Origin: an uncultured Massilia sp.
Lineage (GTDB): Bacteria > Pseudomonadota > Gammaproteobacteria > Burkholderiales > Burkholderiaceae
Length of the DNA stretch: 64,000 nt
Reading direction: 5' to 3'
Assembly (NCBI GenBank): GCA_946481275.1
Contig: CAMLMV010000011.1
Coordinates: forward strand, 1-64,000
Position 1 is the first letter of the stretch. Every line of letters starts with the position of its first letter. Below are positions 16,929-25,147 of this stretch, one piece after another. The notes under the pieces were generated by a model. The model was not told where the DNA came from and ran no database searches. It saw only the letters and a program-made list of their open reading frames with translations. Made by a program: the position numbers and the translations under genes.

Positions 16929-17912
16929 ATGCGCCGCCTGAACGTCCTGACGTGGCATACGCATGGCAGCTACCTGTACTACCTGTCCCATGCGCCGCAC
17001 GACTTCCACGTGCTGCTGAAGCCGGGCCGCCCGCCCGGCTACGGCGGCCGCTGCGGCCCCTTCCCGTTCGGCCCGAACGTCCACGACCTGCCCGCCGACC
17101 AGGCGCGCACGCGGACGTTCGACTGCATCCTGTTCCAGGAAGACCATCACTGGGAACGCGACCAGTACGAACTCCTCACGCCGGCCCAGCGCGCGCTGCC
17201 CCGCATCTACCTGGAGCATGATCCGCCCGGACTGCCTGCCGCCGACGTCGCCGACAATGCCCTGCGGCCGCAATGGCCGACGGACGTGCGCCATCCCGTT
17301 GACGATCCCGCCGTGCTGCTCGTGCACGTCACGCCGTTCAACGACCTGATGTGGGACAGCGGCCGCACGCCGACGCGCGTCATCGAGCACGGCGTCGCCG
17401 TGCCCGACGGGGTGCGCTGGCGCGGCGACGTCGAACGGGGCCTCGTGATCACGAACCACCTGGCGCGGCGCGGCCGGCGCATGGGCGCGGACCTGTTCGC
17501 CCGCCTGTGCACGACCCTGCCCCTCGACCTCGTGGGCATGGGCGCGACGGACCTGGGCGGCCTGGGCGAGGTCGACCATCCGCAACTGCCCGCGTTCGCC
17601 GCCGCCTACCGCTTCCTGTTCTCGCCCGTCCGCTATTCCAGCCTCAGCCTGTCGGTGATCGAAGCCATGATGATCGGCATGCCCGTCATCGCCCTGGCGA
17701 CGGCCGAGATGACGACCGTGATCGAGCACGGCGTCTCCGGCTTCGCCGTGACCGACACGCGCCAGCTCGCCGTCGCCATGCGCGCGCTGCTCGGCGACGC
17801 CGGCCTGGCCCGCAGCCTGGGCGACGCGGCCCAGGTGCGGGCGCGCGAACGTTTCGCCATCGCCCGCTTTGGTGCCGACTGGGATGCCGCGCTGCGTGCC
17901 GTGACCAGCTGA
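16929..17912 (+). CDS. Glycosyltransferase, GT4-like (GT-B fold)
   Basis: A 327-residue GT-B glycosyltransferase. The N-terminal half starts directly with RRLNVLTWHTHGSYLYYLS. The C-terminal half carries the GT4-type donor-binding stretch YSSLSLSVIEAMMIGMPVIALATAEMTTVIEHGVSG, with the E-x7-E pattern. The start at 16929 follows GGGAGG at the right distance; the upstream frame is a proline/arginine-rich shadow. It is the first of five genes (GT4, GT4, SDR, HAD, GT9) on one strand with very short gaps, which looks like a pathway adding heptose-like or related sugars to a surface glycan. Confidence 0.87.
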   Translation: MRRLNVLTWHTHGSYLYYLSHAPHDFHVLLKPGRPPGYGGRCGPFPFGPNVHDLPADQARTRTFDCILFQEDHHWERDQYELLTPAQRALPRIYLEHDPPGLPAADVADNALRPQWPTDVRHPVDDPAVLLVHVTPFNDLMWDSGRTPTRVIEHGVAVPDGVRWRGDVERGLVITNHLARRGRRMGADLFARLCTTLPLDLVGMGATDLGGLGEVDHPQLPAFAAAYRFLFSPVRYSSLSLSVIEAMMIGMPVIALATAEMTTVIEHGVSGFAVTDTRQLAVAMRALLGDAGLARSLGDAAQVRARERFAIARFGADWDAALRAVTS

Positions 17913-17915
17913 CAG

Positions 17916-17943
17916 CGCCATGAAACTCGCGCCATGAAACTCG
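17916..17943 (+). repeat. Tandem 14-base duplication creating an overlapping five-codon leader frame
   Basis: GCGCCATGAAACTC occurs twice in direct tandem. The first copy opens a tiny frame (M-K-L-A-P-stop, 17920-17937) whose TGA overlaps the ATG of the second GT4 gene. The second ATG has only a weak ribosome site of its own, so the mini-frame could couple its translation. Confidence 0.6.
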
Positions 17944-19259
17944 ACTATCGGCCGCGCGCCGCCGCCTCGCCCTACCCGGCCCACCCTGCCGGCAGCCGCC
18001 GCATCGCGCTCATCAGCGATCACGCGTCGCCGCTCGCGGCACCGGGCAGCATCGATTGCGGCGGGCAGAACGTCTACGTCGCCCACCTCGCGCGCGAACT
18101 GGCGCTGGCCGGCCACCTCGTCGACGTCTTCACCCGCCGCGACGACGCGAAGCAGAAACAACTCGTGCGCTGGCGCGAGAACCTGCGCGTCATCAACGTG
18201 CCGGCAGGACCGGCCCACTACGTCCCCAAGGAGCAGATGCTGCCGCACATCGCGTCCTTTTCCCGCTTCACCGCCCGTTTCGCCCGCCACCAGCCGGTGC
18301 CGTACGACATCGTGCACGCGAACTTCTTCATGTCCGGCATGGTCGCCCGCCACCTCAAGCAGGCGCTGGGCCTGCCGTTCGTGATCACCTTCCACGCGCT
18401 CGGCCGCGTGCGCCGCCTCGCGCAGGGTACGGCGGACGCGTTCCCGGCGGCGCGCACACGCATCGAAAGCGGCCTGATGCGGCACGCCGACCGCATCATC
18501 GCGGAATGCCAGCAGGACCGGCAGGACATGGAGCGCCTGTATGGCGCCAGCGGTGAACGCATCGCGATCGCCCCGTGCGGCTTCGACCCCGACGAGCTGT
18601 GGCCCATGCCGCGCGACGAGGCCCGTGCCGCGCTCGCGCTGGCCCCCGACCGCTTCACCGTGCTCCAGCTGGGCCGCATGGTGCCGCGCAAGGGCGTGGA
18701 CACGGTGATCGAAGCCGTCGCGCTGCTGCGCGCCGCGTACGGCATCGACGCCGGACTGCTCGTGGTCGGCGGCGACGCGCAGCCGGGCGGACGCGACGGC
18801 GCCGAACTGGCACGGCTGCGCACCCTCGCCCACACGCTGGGCATCGCCGGCCACGTGCATTTCGCCGGCCAGCAGCCGCGCGCGGCGCTGCGGGTCTGGT
18901 ACGGCGCGGCGGACGTGTTCGCCACGACGCCGTGGTACGAACCGTTCGGGATCACGCCCGTCGAGGCGATGGCCTGCGCCCGTCCCGTCGTCGGCACCGA
19001 CGTGGGCGGCATCAAGAGCACCGTCCTCGACGGCACCACCGGATTCCTCGTACCGGCGCGCGACCCGCGGGCGCTGGCCGCGCGCCTCGCCCGCCTGCAG
19101 CGAGATCCTCCGCTTGCACGCACCATGGGCGAGGCGGGCCTGCGCCGCGCCTACCGCCATTACACGTGGCGCACCGTCGCCCAGCAGGTCGCGGCCATCT
19201 ATGCCGCCGTCCTTGCCGAAGCGCGCGCCCCTATCGCCCTGCCCCAACCCCAGGAGTAA
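17934..19259 (+). CDS. Glycosyltransferase family 4 protein
   Basis: A 441-residue GT4 enzyme resembling the sucrose-phosphate-synthase-like subgroup. RRIALISDHASPL and GGQNVYVAHLARELA form the N-terminal nucleotide-fold start, and LQLGRMVPRKGVDTVIEA with PWYEPFGITPVEAMACARPVVGTDVGG (split over two motifs) forms the donor-sugar site with the E-x7-E pair. No membrane segment is visible, so it is cytosolic or peripheral. It is the second gene of the glycan cluster, 21 bases after the first GT4 gene, with the duplicated start described separately. Confidence 0.9.
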   Translation: MKLDYRPRAAASPYPAHPAGSRRIALISDHASPLAAPGSIDCGGQNVYVAHLARELALAGHLVDVFTRRDDAKQKQLVRWRENLRVINVPAGPAHYVPKEQMLPHIASFSRFTARFARHQPVPYDIVHANFFMSGMVARHLKQALGLPFVITFHALGRVRRLAQGTADAFPAARTRIESGLMRHADRIIAECQQDRQDMERLYGASGERIAIAPCGFDPDELWPMPRDEARAALALAPDRFTVLQLGRMVPRKGVDTVIEAVALLRAAYGIDAGLLVVGGDAQPGGRDGAELARLRTLAHTLGIAGHVHFAGQQPRAALRVWYGAADVFATTPWYEPFGITPVEAMACARPVVGTDVGGIKSTVLDGTTGFLVPARDPRALAARLARLQRDPPLARTMGEAGLRRAYRHYTWRTVAQQVAAIYAAVLAEARAPIALPQPQE

Positions 19260-19261
19260 GC

Positions 19262-20074
19262 ATGGCCGACCTCAACGCCTCCCCCTCCACCGCAGCGCAG
19301 CCATCCGTGGACGCGCTTCCCGACCCCGCCCCGGAACCGGTCCGCTGGCAGCGGCCCCTGCACGGCAGGGTCGCGCTCGTCACGGGCGCCGCCAGCGGGC
19401 TCGGCGCCGCACTGGCCGCCGTGCTGGCGGCGGAAGGCTGCGATCTCGTGGCCGCCGACATCCGTGCCGACGCGCTGCAGATGGCCATGCCGGCACTGCT
19501 CGGCCACGGCGTGCGCGCCAGCGCGCTGGCCCTCGACGTCGGCGACCCGGGCGCCGCGCGCGCCGCCATCGACCGCTGCGTCGCCACGATGGGCCGCATC
19601 GACATCCTCGTCAACAACGCCGGCACGGACGTCACCCTGCCCCTGTCCGACCTGTCCGAGCAGGACTGGCTGCGGGTCATCAACACGAACCTGAACGGAC
19701 CGTTCCTGCTCGCCAAGCACGCGGCCGCGCACATGCGCAGCCAGGGCGGCGGCGACATCGTCAACGTGGCCTCCACGGCGGCCAAGCGGGCCTGGCCGAA
19801 CGCAAGCGCCTACCACGCCAGCAAGTGGGGGCTGCTGGGACTGTCGCATGCGCTGCATGCCGAACTGCGGCCGCACGGCATCCGCGTGACGGCCGTCGTC
19901 GCGGGCGGCATGCGCACGCCATTCCTGCTCGACCGCTTCCCCGACCTCGATCCGACCCGGTTGCAGGATCCCGCCAGCGTCGCCCAGGCGATCCGGCATG
20001 CGCTGCTGCTGCCGCGCGAAAGCGTGATCGCGGAACTGACCGTCCTGCCCATGCAGGAAACCTCCTGGCCTTGA
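19262..20074 (+). CDS. Short-chain dehydrogenase/reductase (SDR)
   Basis: A 270-residue classical SDR with the cofactor motif TGAASGLG at 41-48, NNAG at 118-121 and the catalytic S171 with Y184-x3-K188. The first 33 residues are a proline/alanine-rich extension. D66 at the end of strand 2 (VAADIRAD) suggests NAD(H) preference. It starts two bases after the GT4 stop codon, and the HAD gene follows after 10 bases. Within the cluster it would oxidise or reduce a sugar or sugar nucleotide, but the substrate is not readable. Confidence 0.9.
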   Translation: MADLNASPSTAAQPSVDALPDPAPEPVRWQRPLHGRVALVTGAASGLGAALAAVLAAEGCDLVAADIRADALQMAMPALLGHGVRASALALDVGDPGAARAAIDRCVATMGRIDILVNNAGTDVTLPLSDLSEQDWLRVINTNLNGPFLLAKHAAAHMRSQGGGDIVNVASTAAKRAWPNASAYHASKWGLLGLSHALHAELRPHGIRVTAVVAGGMRTPFLLDRFPDLDPTRLQDPASVAQAIRHALLLPRESVIAELTVLPMQETSWP

Positions 20075-20084
20075 ATCGTCGCGT

Positions 20085-20648
20085 ATGAAAGCTGTATTCC
20101 TCGACAAGGACGGGACGCTCGTGCCCGACCTGCCCCACAACGTGGAGCCCGCGTGCATCACACTGTGCCGCGGCGCCGGCCCCGCGCTGCGCCTGCTGGT
20201 GCGCCTCGGCTACCGGTTGTTCGTCGTCACCAACCAGCCGGGCATCGCGTTCGGGCGTTTCGCCGCGGCCGCGATGGACGCCGTCAGCGCCCGCATACGC
20301 GACCTGCTGCTGCGCGAACACCTGGCGCTCGACGGCTTTTATGTCTGCCCGCACCACCCGGAAGGCACGGTCGCGCCCTGGTCGGTCGAATGCCATTGCC
20401 GGAAGCCGCTGCCGGGACTGCTGCTGAAGGCCGCGCACGAGCACGGCATCGACCTGCGGTCGTCGTGGATGGTGGGCGACATCCTGCACGACGTCGAGGC
20501 CGGCAACCGGGCCGGCTGCCGCACCATCCTCATCGACAACGGCAACGAAACGGAATGGCGGCTCGGCCCCCGCCGCGTCCCGACGCGCATGGCCCCCGAC
20601 CTGTACACGGCCGCCGTGCTGATCGCCAGCCATGGAGACGCCCCATGA
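20085..20648 (+). CDS. HAD-IIIA phosphatase, GmhB-like
   Basis: A 187-residue HAD phosphatase. The catalytic aspartates are D7 and D9 in FLDKDGTL, the lysine is in CRKPLPG, and the final acidic motif is MVGDILHDVEAG. A cysteine/histidine loop (CPHHPEGT...CHC) matches the zinc loop of GmhB, the D-glycero-D-manno-heptose-1,7-bisphosphate 7-phosphatase, and of histidinol-phosphatase relatives. Length is normal for GmhB. Together with the adjacent GT9 gene this suggests a heptose-containing glycan. Its stop overlaps the GT9 start (ATGA). Confidence 0.87.
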   Translation: MKAVFLDKDGTLVPDLPHNVEPACITLCRGAGPALRLLVRLGYRLFVVTNQPGIAFGRFAAAAMDAVSARIRDLLLREHLALDGFYVCPHHPEGTVAPWSVECHCRKPLPGLLLKAAHEHGIDLRSSWMVGDILHDVEAGNRAGCRTILIDNGNETEWRLGPRRVPTRMAPDLYTAAVLIASHGDAP

Positions 20649-21757
20649 CGGCCCCGTGGCAACGGGCCCGGCGCATCCTGTGCGTACGCCTCGATTCGCT
20701 CGGGGACGTGCTGATGTGCACCCCGGCCATGCGCGCGCTGCGCCGGGCCGTGCCGGGCCGCACGCTGACGCTGCTGGGCTCACCGGCCGGCGCCGCCGCG
20801 CTGCCCTTCATTCCCGAGCTGGACGACGCGATCGCCTGGTCGGCGCCGTGGACGAAATCCTCCGCACCGGTCGGCACACCGGCCCCGATCGCCACGCTCG
20901 CCGCGCGCGCCTTCGACGCGGCCGTGATCTTCACGACCTATACGCAGAGCGCGCTGCCGGCGGCCCTGCTGTGCCAGCTGGCCGGCATCCCGCTGCGGCT
21001 GGCGCACTGCCGCGAGAACCCGTACGGCCTGCTGTCCGACTGGATTCCCGACCCCGAGCCGGCCACGCTCGTGCGCCACGAAGTGCAGCGCCAGCTGGCC
21101 CTCGTGCAGCGGGTCGGATGCCGCAGCGCCGACCTCGGCCTGTCGTTCGTCCCGCGCCCGGCGGACTTTACGGCGGCGCGGGCACGCCTGGCCGCCGCCG
21201 GCATCGACCCGGACCGGCCGTGGATCCTGATGCATCCGGGCGCCAGCGCGGCGTCGCGCCGCTATCCGGCCGGCCACTGGGCCCATGTATTGCGTATGCT
21301 GGCGCAGGAACTGCAACTGCCCCTCGTGCTCACGGGCAGCGCGGAAGAAGGCGAGCTCGTCGACGGCATCCAGTTCGCCAGCGCCGTCCCGGCCGTCTCG
21401 CTGGCGGGACGGCTTACGCTGGGCGAGCTGGGCGCGGCGCTGCGCCTGGCGGCCGTCGTCGTCACCAACAATACCGGGCCCGCCCACGTGGCCGCCGCCG
21501 TGGGCACGCCCGTCGTCGACCTGTACGCCCTGACCAACCCGCAGCACACGCCGTGGAACGTGCGCAGCCGCGTCCTGTTCCATGACGTGCCGTGCCGCTT
21601 CTGCTACAGGAGCACGTGTCCGGAAGGCCACCAGGCATGCCTGGCCGGGGTCGAGCCGGAGCGCGTCGCCGATGCCGTGCGGGCGCTGCTGGATACCGCG
21701 CGGCCGGCGCCAGCCGACGTGCGGGCCGGCGTGCCGGCTGGGTCCGTGTCCACCTGA
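20645..21757 (+). CDS. Glycosyltransferase family 9 (heptosyltransferase-like)
   Basis: A 370-residue GT9 protein. RRILCVRLDSLGDVLMCTPAMRALR is the N-terminal signature in which the conserved aspartate acts as base. ILMHPGASAASRRYPAGHW and VVTNNTGPAHVAAAVGTPVVDLY are the ADP-heptose-binding motifs. Four cysteines near the C-terminus (CRFCYRSTCPEGHQAC) could bind a metal; similar patterns occur in other GT9 proteins. The start is inside an ATGA overlap with the HAD gene. It ends the cluster and faces the FtsH gene, with 42 bases between the stop codons and no obvious terminator. Confidence 0.88.
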   Translation: MTAPWQRARRILCVRLDSLGDVLMCTPAMRALRRAVPGRTLTLLGSPAGAAALPFIPELDDAIAWSAPWTKSSAPVGTPAPIATLAARAFDAAVIFTTYTQSALPAALLCQLAGIPLRLAHCRENPYGLLSDWIPDPEPATLVRHEVQRQLALVQRVGCRSADLGLSFVPRPADFTAARARLAAAGIDPDRPWILMHPGASAASRRYPAGHWAHVLRMLAQELQLPLVLTGSAEEGELVDGIQFASAVPAVSLAGRLTLGELGAALRLAAVVVTNNTGPAHVAAAVGTPVVDLYALTNPQHTPWNVRSRVLFHDVPCRFCYRSTCPEGHQACLAGVEPERVADAVRALLDTARPAPADVRAGVPAGSVST

Positions 21758-21799
21758 CGGGGCGACGCCATGCCAGCCTTGCTGATGCCGCCACGCCGA

Positions 21800-23764
21800 T
21801 CACCGTCCGGATTGCCTGTCCGCCACCTGCTCCACCGCCCCCGCCGCGGACAGGGGCACGGCGGCGCGCGTCGCGTGCGCACGCACGAGCGCCTGCAACG
21901 CGTCGCGCTCGACGGTCTCATGGTCGAGCAGCTGGCGGGCCAGCGCATCCAGCAGTGCCCGCTGCTCGCGCAGCGTGGCCCGGACGCGCTCATGCGCTTC
22001 GTCGAGCAGCCGGGCGATCTCCGCATCGATCAGCCGCGCCGTGCGTTCGCTGTACGCCGTGTTCGCCGACCGTGCCGGTGCATAGGGCGCGGCGGCGGGC
22101 TGCTCGAAGGTGGCCAGGCCGACGCGTTCGCTCATGCCGTATTGCGCGACCATGTGGCGCGCGAGGTCGGTCGCCATCTGCAGGTCGTTCTGCGCCCCTG
22201 TCGAGAGGTCGCCGAACACGAGTTCCTCCGCGACGCGTCCGCCGAGCAGCACGTCCATCCGGTCCAGCAGTTCGCTCTTCTTCAGCAGGTAGCGGTCCTC
22301 GGTGGGCAACTGCTGCGTATAGCCGAGCGCTGCGATGCCGCGGGGGATGATCGACACCTTCGCCACGCGGTCCGCATGCGCGCGGAACTCCGCCGTCAGC
22401 GCATGCCCCGCCTCGTGGAAAGCCACCGTTTCCTTTTCCATCGGATTGATCAGGCGCGAGCGTTTTTCCATGCCCGCGATGACACGGTCGACGGCTTCTT
22501 CCACATCGCTGCGCTCGACCCGCTCCTTGCCGCGCCGCGCGGCCAGCAGCGCCGCTTCGTTGATCAGGTTGGCGAGGTCGGCACCGGCCAGGCCGGGCGT
22601 CTTCGCGGCCACGGCGCCCAGGTCCACGTCCGGCGCCAGCCTGACCTCGCGGGCATGCACCTGCAGGATCTTCTGGCGGCCCTTCAGGTCCGGCCGGTCG
22701 AGCGCGACGTGCCGGTCGAAGCGGCCGGGGCGCAGCAAGGCCGGGTCGAGGATCTCCGGGCGGTTGGTGGCGCCGAGGATGATCACGCCCTTGTTGGTGT
22801 CGAAGCCGTCCATCTCGACGAGCAGCTGGTTGAGCGTCTGCTCCTGCTCGTTGTAGCCGCCGACGACGCCGGCCACGCCGCGCGCGCGGCCCAGCGCGTC
22901 GAGCTCGTCGATGAAGATGATGCAGGGCGCCACCTTCTGCGCCTGCACGAACATGTCGCGCACGCGGGCCGCGCCGACGCCGACGAACATCTCGACGAAT
23001 TCCGACCCGCTGATCGAAAAGAAGGGCACCCCGGCCTCCCCCGCCACGGCCCGGGCCAGCAGGGTCTTGCCGGTGCCGGGCGGCCCGACGATCAGCACGC
23101 CTTTCGGAATGCGCCCGCCGAGCCGCCGGTAGCGCTGCGGGTTCTTGAGGAACTCGACGATCTCCATCAACTCGTCGCGCGCCTCGTCGATGCCGGCCAC
23201 GTCGTTGAAACTCACGCCAGTCTTGCTCTGCATGTAGACACGAGCCCGGCTCTTGCCCACATCAAACAGCCCGGCTGCAACGCCACCCCGTTTCGCCATG
23301 GCACCCCACATCCAGAACAACAGGAGCAGCGGCAGCGCCCACGACAGCAGCGTACTCAACCATTCACTGTGCTGCTGGCCGAAGTAACGCACGTGCGCCG
23401 CGTCGAGTTCCTTGACGAGATCCGGATCGGCCACGCGCACGGCGTTGAACGGACACAGCCCATCCGCATTGCATTTGACGGACTCGGCGCGGTTGCGCGG
23501 CAGGATGGCGTCGAGGCCGCCGGAGTTGAGCGTCCCGGACACGGTCGTCTCCGCCAGCGTGACCTCGTTGACCTTGCCGCCGCGCAGCAGCTCCTTGAAT
23601 TCGCTGTACGCCAGCGGCGACGACGTGATCACGTCCGTCACCGACTGGAACAGCATGAACAGGACGATGGCGAACAGCCAGTACCACAAGATGGGACGGA
23701 GCGTATTTCCCCCGCTCCCCTGTGTGTCCGGCTTGCCATCCGTGGATTCCGGTTTGTCGTCCAT
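21800..23764 (-). CDS. ftsH: FtsH-family AAA+ zinc metalloprotease (probable second copy)
   Basis: A 654-residue membrane-anchored protease. Two transmembrane helices ([14 protein letters not shown] and [16 protein letters not shown]) flank a periplasmic domain. The AAA+ module has Walker A GPPGTGKT (about 227-234), Walker [11 protein letters not shown], the second region of homology with GATNRP, and the protease zinc site HEAGH (about 450-454). The start at 23764 has TGGAGG four bases before it; an in-frame ATG-like codon at 23800 has no such site. The housekeeping ftsH normally follows rlmE/ftsJ, so this isolated copy next to a glycan cluster is probably a paralogue. It forms the left border of the tailocin locus. 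Confidence 0.9.
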   Translation of the reverse strand: MDDKPESTDGKPDTQGSGGNTLRPILWYWLFAIVLFMLFQSVTDVITSSPLAYSEFKELLRGGKVNEVTLAETTVSGTLNSGGLDAILPRNRAESVKCNADGLCPFNAVRVADPDLVKELDAAHVRYFGQQHSEWLSTLLSWALPLLLLFWMWGAMAKRGGVAAGLFDVGKSRARVYMQSKTGVSFNDVAGIDEARDELMEIVEFLKNPQRYRRLGGRIPKGVLIVGPPGTGKTLLARAVAGEAGVPFFSISGSEFVEMFVGVGAARVRDMFVQAQKVAPCIIFIDELDALGRARGVAGVVGGYNEQEQTLNQLLVEMDGFDTNKGVIILGATNRPEILDPALLRPGRFDRHVALDRPDLKGRQKILQVHAREVRLAPDVDLGAVAAKTPGLAGADLANLINEAALLAARRGKERVERSDVEEAVDRVIAGMEKRSRLINPMEKETVAFHEAGHALTAEFRAHADRVAKVSIIPRGIAALGYTQQLPTEDRYLLKKSELLDRMDVLLGGRVAEELVFGDLSTGAQNDLQMATDLARHMVAQYGMSERVGLATFEQPAAAPYAPARSANTAYSERTARLIDAEIARLLDEAHERVRATLREQRALLDALARQLLDHETVERDALQALVRAHATRAAVPLSAAGAVEQVADRQSGR

Positions 23765-23800
23765 GAGGCCTCCATCAAACCCTATTGGATCGTCTCGCAC

Positions 23801-24355
23801 CTACTCCGTTTCATTGTAGGCGCGAATCACGGCGTCGTAGGCGGCGATGCAGGCATTGAGGCGGACAATGGCGGCGTCGCCTTCGCCGGTGAGCCGAGCA
23901 AGACCTGCGGCAACCGCCGGGTCAAGTTCGGCTGCAACGGCGGTTCCCGTATCCATGCCGGGAGACCGGGTGGCATCAACCGGTCCGGCTGAATCGGCCG
24001 CAAGGGCGCGGACAAGGACTGGCAGCCGGCGACGGCCAGCAGCAAGATCGGACTGCAGCGCAGTCCCCTGGGTCTGGACACGAGAAAACTCCTGTTGAAG
24101 TTGATGGAGATCGGCTATGGCGGCGTCGAGCCGATCCTGTGCGGCTTTGATGCGCGCGTTCGCCAGGCGCAACGCATCCTGCGCCTGGCGCATGCGCTCG
24201 GTCTCGTGGGCTTCGCGGCGCGCGGCTTCCTGACGGACCCCGAGCCCGACGAGATGATCACGATACGCGAGCAGCCCGGCTGCGCCCAGCACGCACAAGG
24301 TCACTGCCGCGACCCATGCCGGCACACCCAGACGGGCGAGCATGGCGGCGATCAT
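23801..24355 (-). CDS. Rz-like i-spanin (lysis protein)
   Basis: A 184-residue inner-membrane spanin. One N-terminal transmembrane helix (VPAWVAAVTLCVLGAAGLLAY) is followed by a long charged coiled coil (about residues 35-100, EAARREAHETERMRQAQDAL) and a variable periplasmic tail. This is the Rz architecture that links the inner membrane to Rz1 and fuses the membranes in the last step of lysis. The start ATG at 24355 overlaps the endolysin stop codon (ATGA). The Rz1 gene is embedded in another frame inside its 3' half. The family is assigned by architecture and position, as Rz sequences diverge fast. Confidence 0.83.
   Translation of the reverse strand: MIAAMLARLGVPAWVAAVTLCVLGAAGLLAYRDHLVGLGVRQEAARREAHETERMRQAQDALRLANARIKAAQDRLDAAIADLHQLQQEFSRVQTQGTALQSDLAAGRRRLPVLVRALAADSAGPVDATRSPGMDTGTAVAAELDPAVAAGLARLTGEGDAAIVRLNACIAAYDAVIRAYNETE
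23827..24081 (-). CDS. Rz1-like o-spanin lipoprotein, nested in Rz
   Basis: An 84-residue frame wholly inside the Rz gene in a different reading frame. It starts at GTG with AGGAG 7 bases before it. A short basic-hydrophobic leader ends in the lipobox L-A-V-A-G-C (cysteine 20), followed by a proline-rich mature part (PLRPIQPDRLMPPGLPAWIREPP). That combination is diagnostic of Rz1 outer-membrane spanin subunits, which pair with Rz across the periplasm. Most gene finders miss such nested genes. Confidence 0.85.
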   Translation of the reverse strand: MSRPRGLRCSPILLLAVAGCQSLSAPLRPIQPDRLMPPGLPAWIREPPLQPNLTRRLPQVLLGSPAKATPPLSASMPASPPTTP

Positions 24356-24831
24356 TGCACGTCTCCGCGGCATAGCGCGCGCTCGGCCTGGCGACGCCGC
24401 GTCAGGCCGGCGACTTCGCGTCCATCGACCTTGTTCCACAACAGCAGCGCGTCGCAGGCGCCTGCCATGTCACCGGCATTGGCCCGCCGGGCCATGCTCG
24501 AGCGGCAAAATGCGGGAACGCCGATGTTATAGGCGGCGTCGACGAACGCGGTCTTCTGGCCGTCGGTCAACGGTACGTGGATGCAGGCCAGGACGCCGGC
24601 CGCATGACGTTCGAGGTCAAGCGCCAGTCGGGCATCGCACTCGGCCGGCGTGTACGCCCGGCCCCACGTTGCATCCTCGGTCGCGCCGTCGCAGTACGTC
24701 AGGACGCCACCCAGGTCGCGGTACGTGGTCAGGACGCGACCTTCTTGCGCGGGCGTGAACGCGACCAGCGCAGCCGCCGCCGTTGCGCCCACGAGTCCGG
24801 CCAGGCCGGGTCCGGGAATACGGCGCGTCAT
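24352..24831 (-). CDS. SAR endolysin, GH24 lysozyme (T4/R21 type)
   Basis: A 159-residue muramidase. The catalytic triad has the GH24 spacing E30-x8-D39-x5-T45 (QEGRVLTTYRDLGGVLT), and the substrate-cleft segment ending AAYNIGVPAFCRSSM is typical. The N-terminus GLAGLVGATAAAALVAF is a weakly hydrophobic, Ala/Gly-rich helix, the mark of a signal-anchor-release endolysin that is exported by Sec and activated when the membrane is depolarised by the pinholin or holin. The start at 24831 overlaps the holin stop codon (ATGA). Confidence 0.92.
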   Translation of the reverse strand: MTRRIPGPGLAGLVGATAAAALVAFTPAQEGRVLTTYRDLGGVLTYCDGATEDATWGRAYTPAECDARLALDLERHAAGVLACIHVPLTDGQKTAFVDAAYNIGVPAFCRSSMARRANAGDMAGACDALLLWNKVDGREVAGLTRRRQAERALCRGDVQ

Positions 24832-25055
24832 GAGTAATCCTCCCACGGAGGATCATCCATGTGCGCCAGCGCGGCATCGCTCTCGCGCTGCTCGCGGCGG
24901 TCGCGCCGGTACACATAAAGGGCGTTGATGACGAAGGTCAGCAACGCCGTCACGATGCCGACCAAGATGCCAAATTCGGTTAGCGTGAGCGACGCGCCGA
25001 TCGACGTCATGCCCCCGGCGTAGCTCATCACCTCCGAAGTGCTCGGTTTGCTCAT
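24828..25055 (-). CDS. Phage holin, small single-helix type
   Basis: A 75-residue protein with a single clear transmembrane helix (FGILVGIVTALLTFVINALYVY, about 28-49) and a strongly charged C-terminal tail (RRDRREQRESDAALAHMDDPPWEDYS), resembling the HP1-family small holins. It should permeabilise or depolarise the inner membrane and trigger the SAR endolysin encoded next. The start at 25055 follows AAAGGGA on the minus strand; the longer frame upstream crosses a terminator and is rejected. It is the first gene of the holin-endolysin-Rz/Rz1 cassette. Confidence 0.85.
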   Translation of the reverse strand: MSKPSTSEVMSYAGGMTSIGASLTLTEFGILVGIVTALLTFVINALYVYRRDRREQRESDAALAHMDDPPWEDYS

Positions 25056-25077
25056 ACAGTCCCTTTCGGTTCGACGT

Positions 25078-25101
25078 AAAAAAACCCGCCGAGGCGGGTT
25101 G
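25078..25101 (-). terminator. Intrinsic terminator between tail fibre and holin genes
   Basis: On the minus strand AACCCGCC-TC-GGCGGGTT is followed by seven T residues. It lies inside the leftward operon, so lysis genes would need read-through or antitermination. Confidence 0.88.
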
Positions 25102-25147
25102 ACGTGGATGCGTTCGTCCAACTGCATCGCCATGCCGGGAAAGCCCA

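Noticed and set aside
16713..19247. 844-codon antisense frame over the glycan cluster
   Set aside because: Shadow frame with no motif; two GT4 genes with ribosome sites lie on the other strand.
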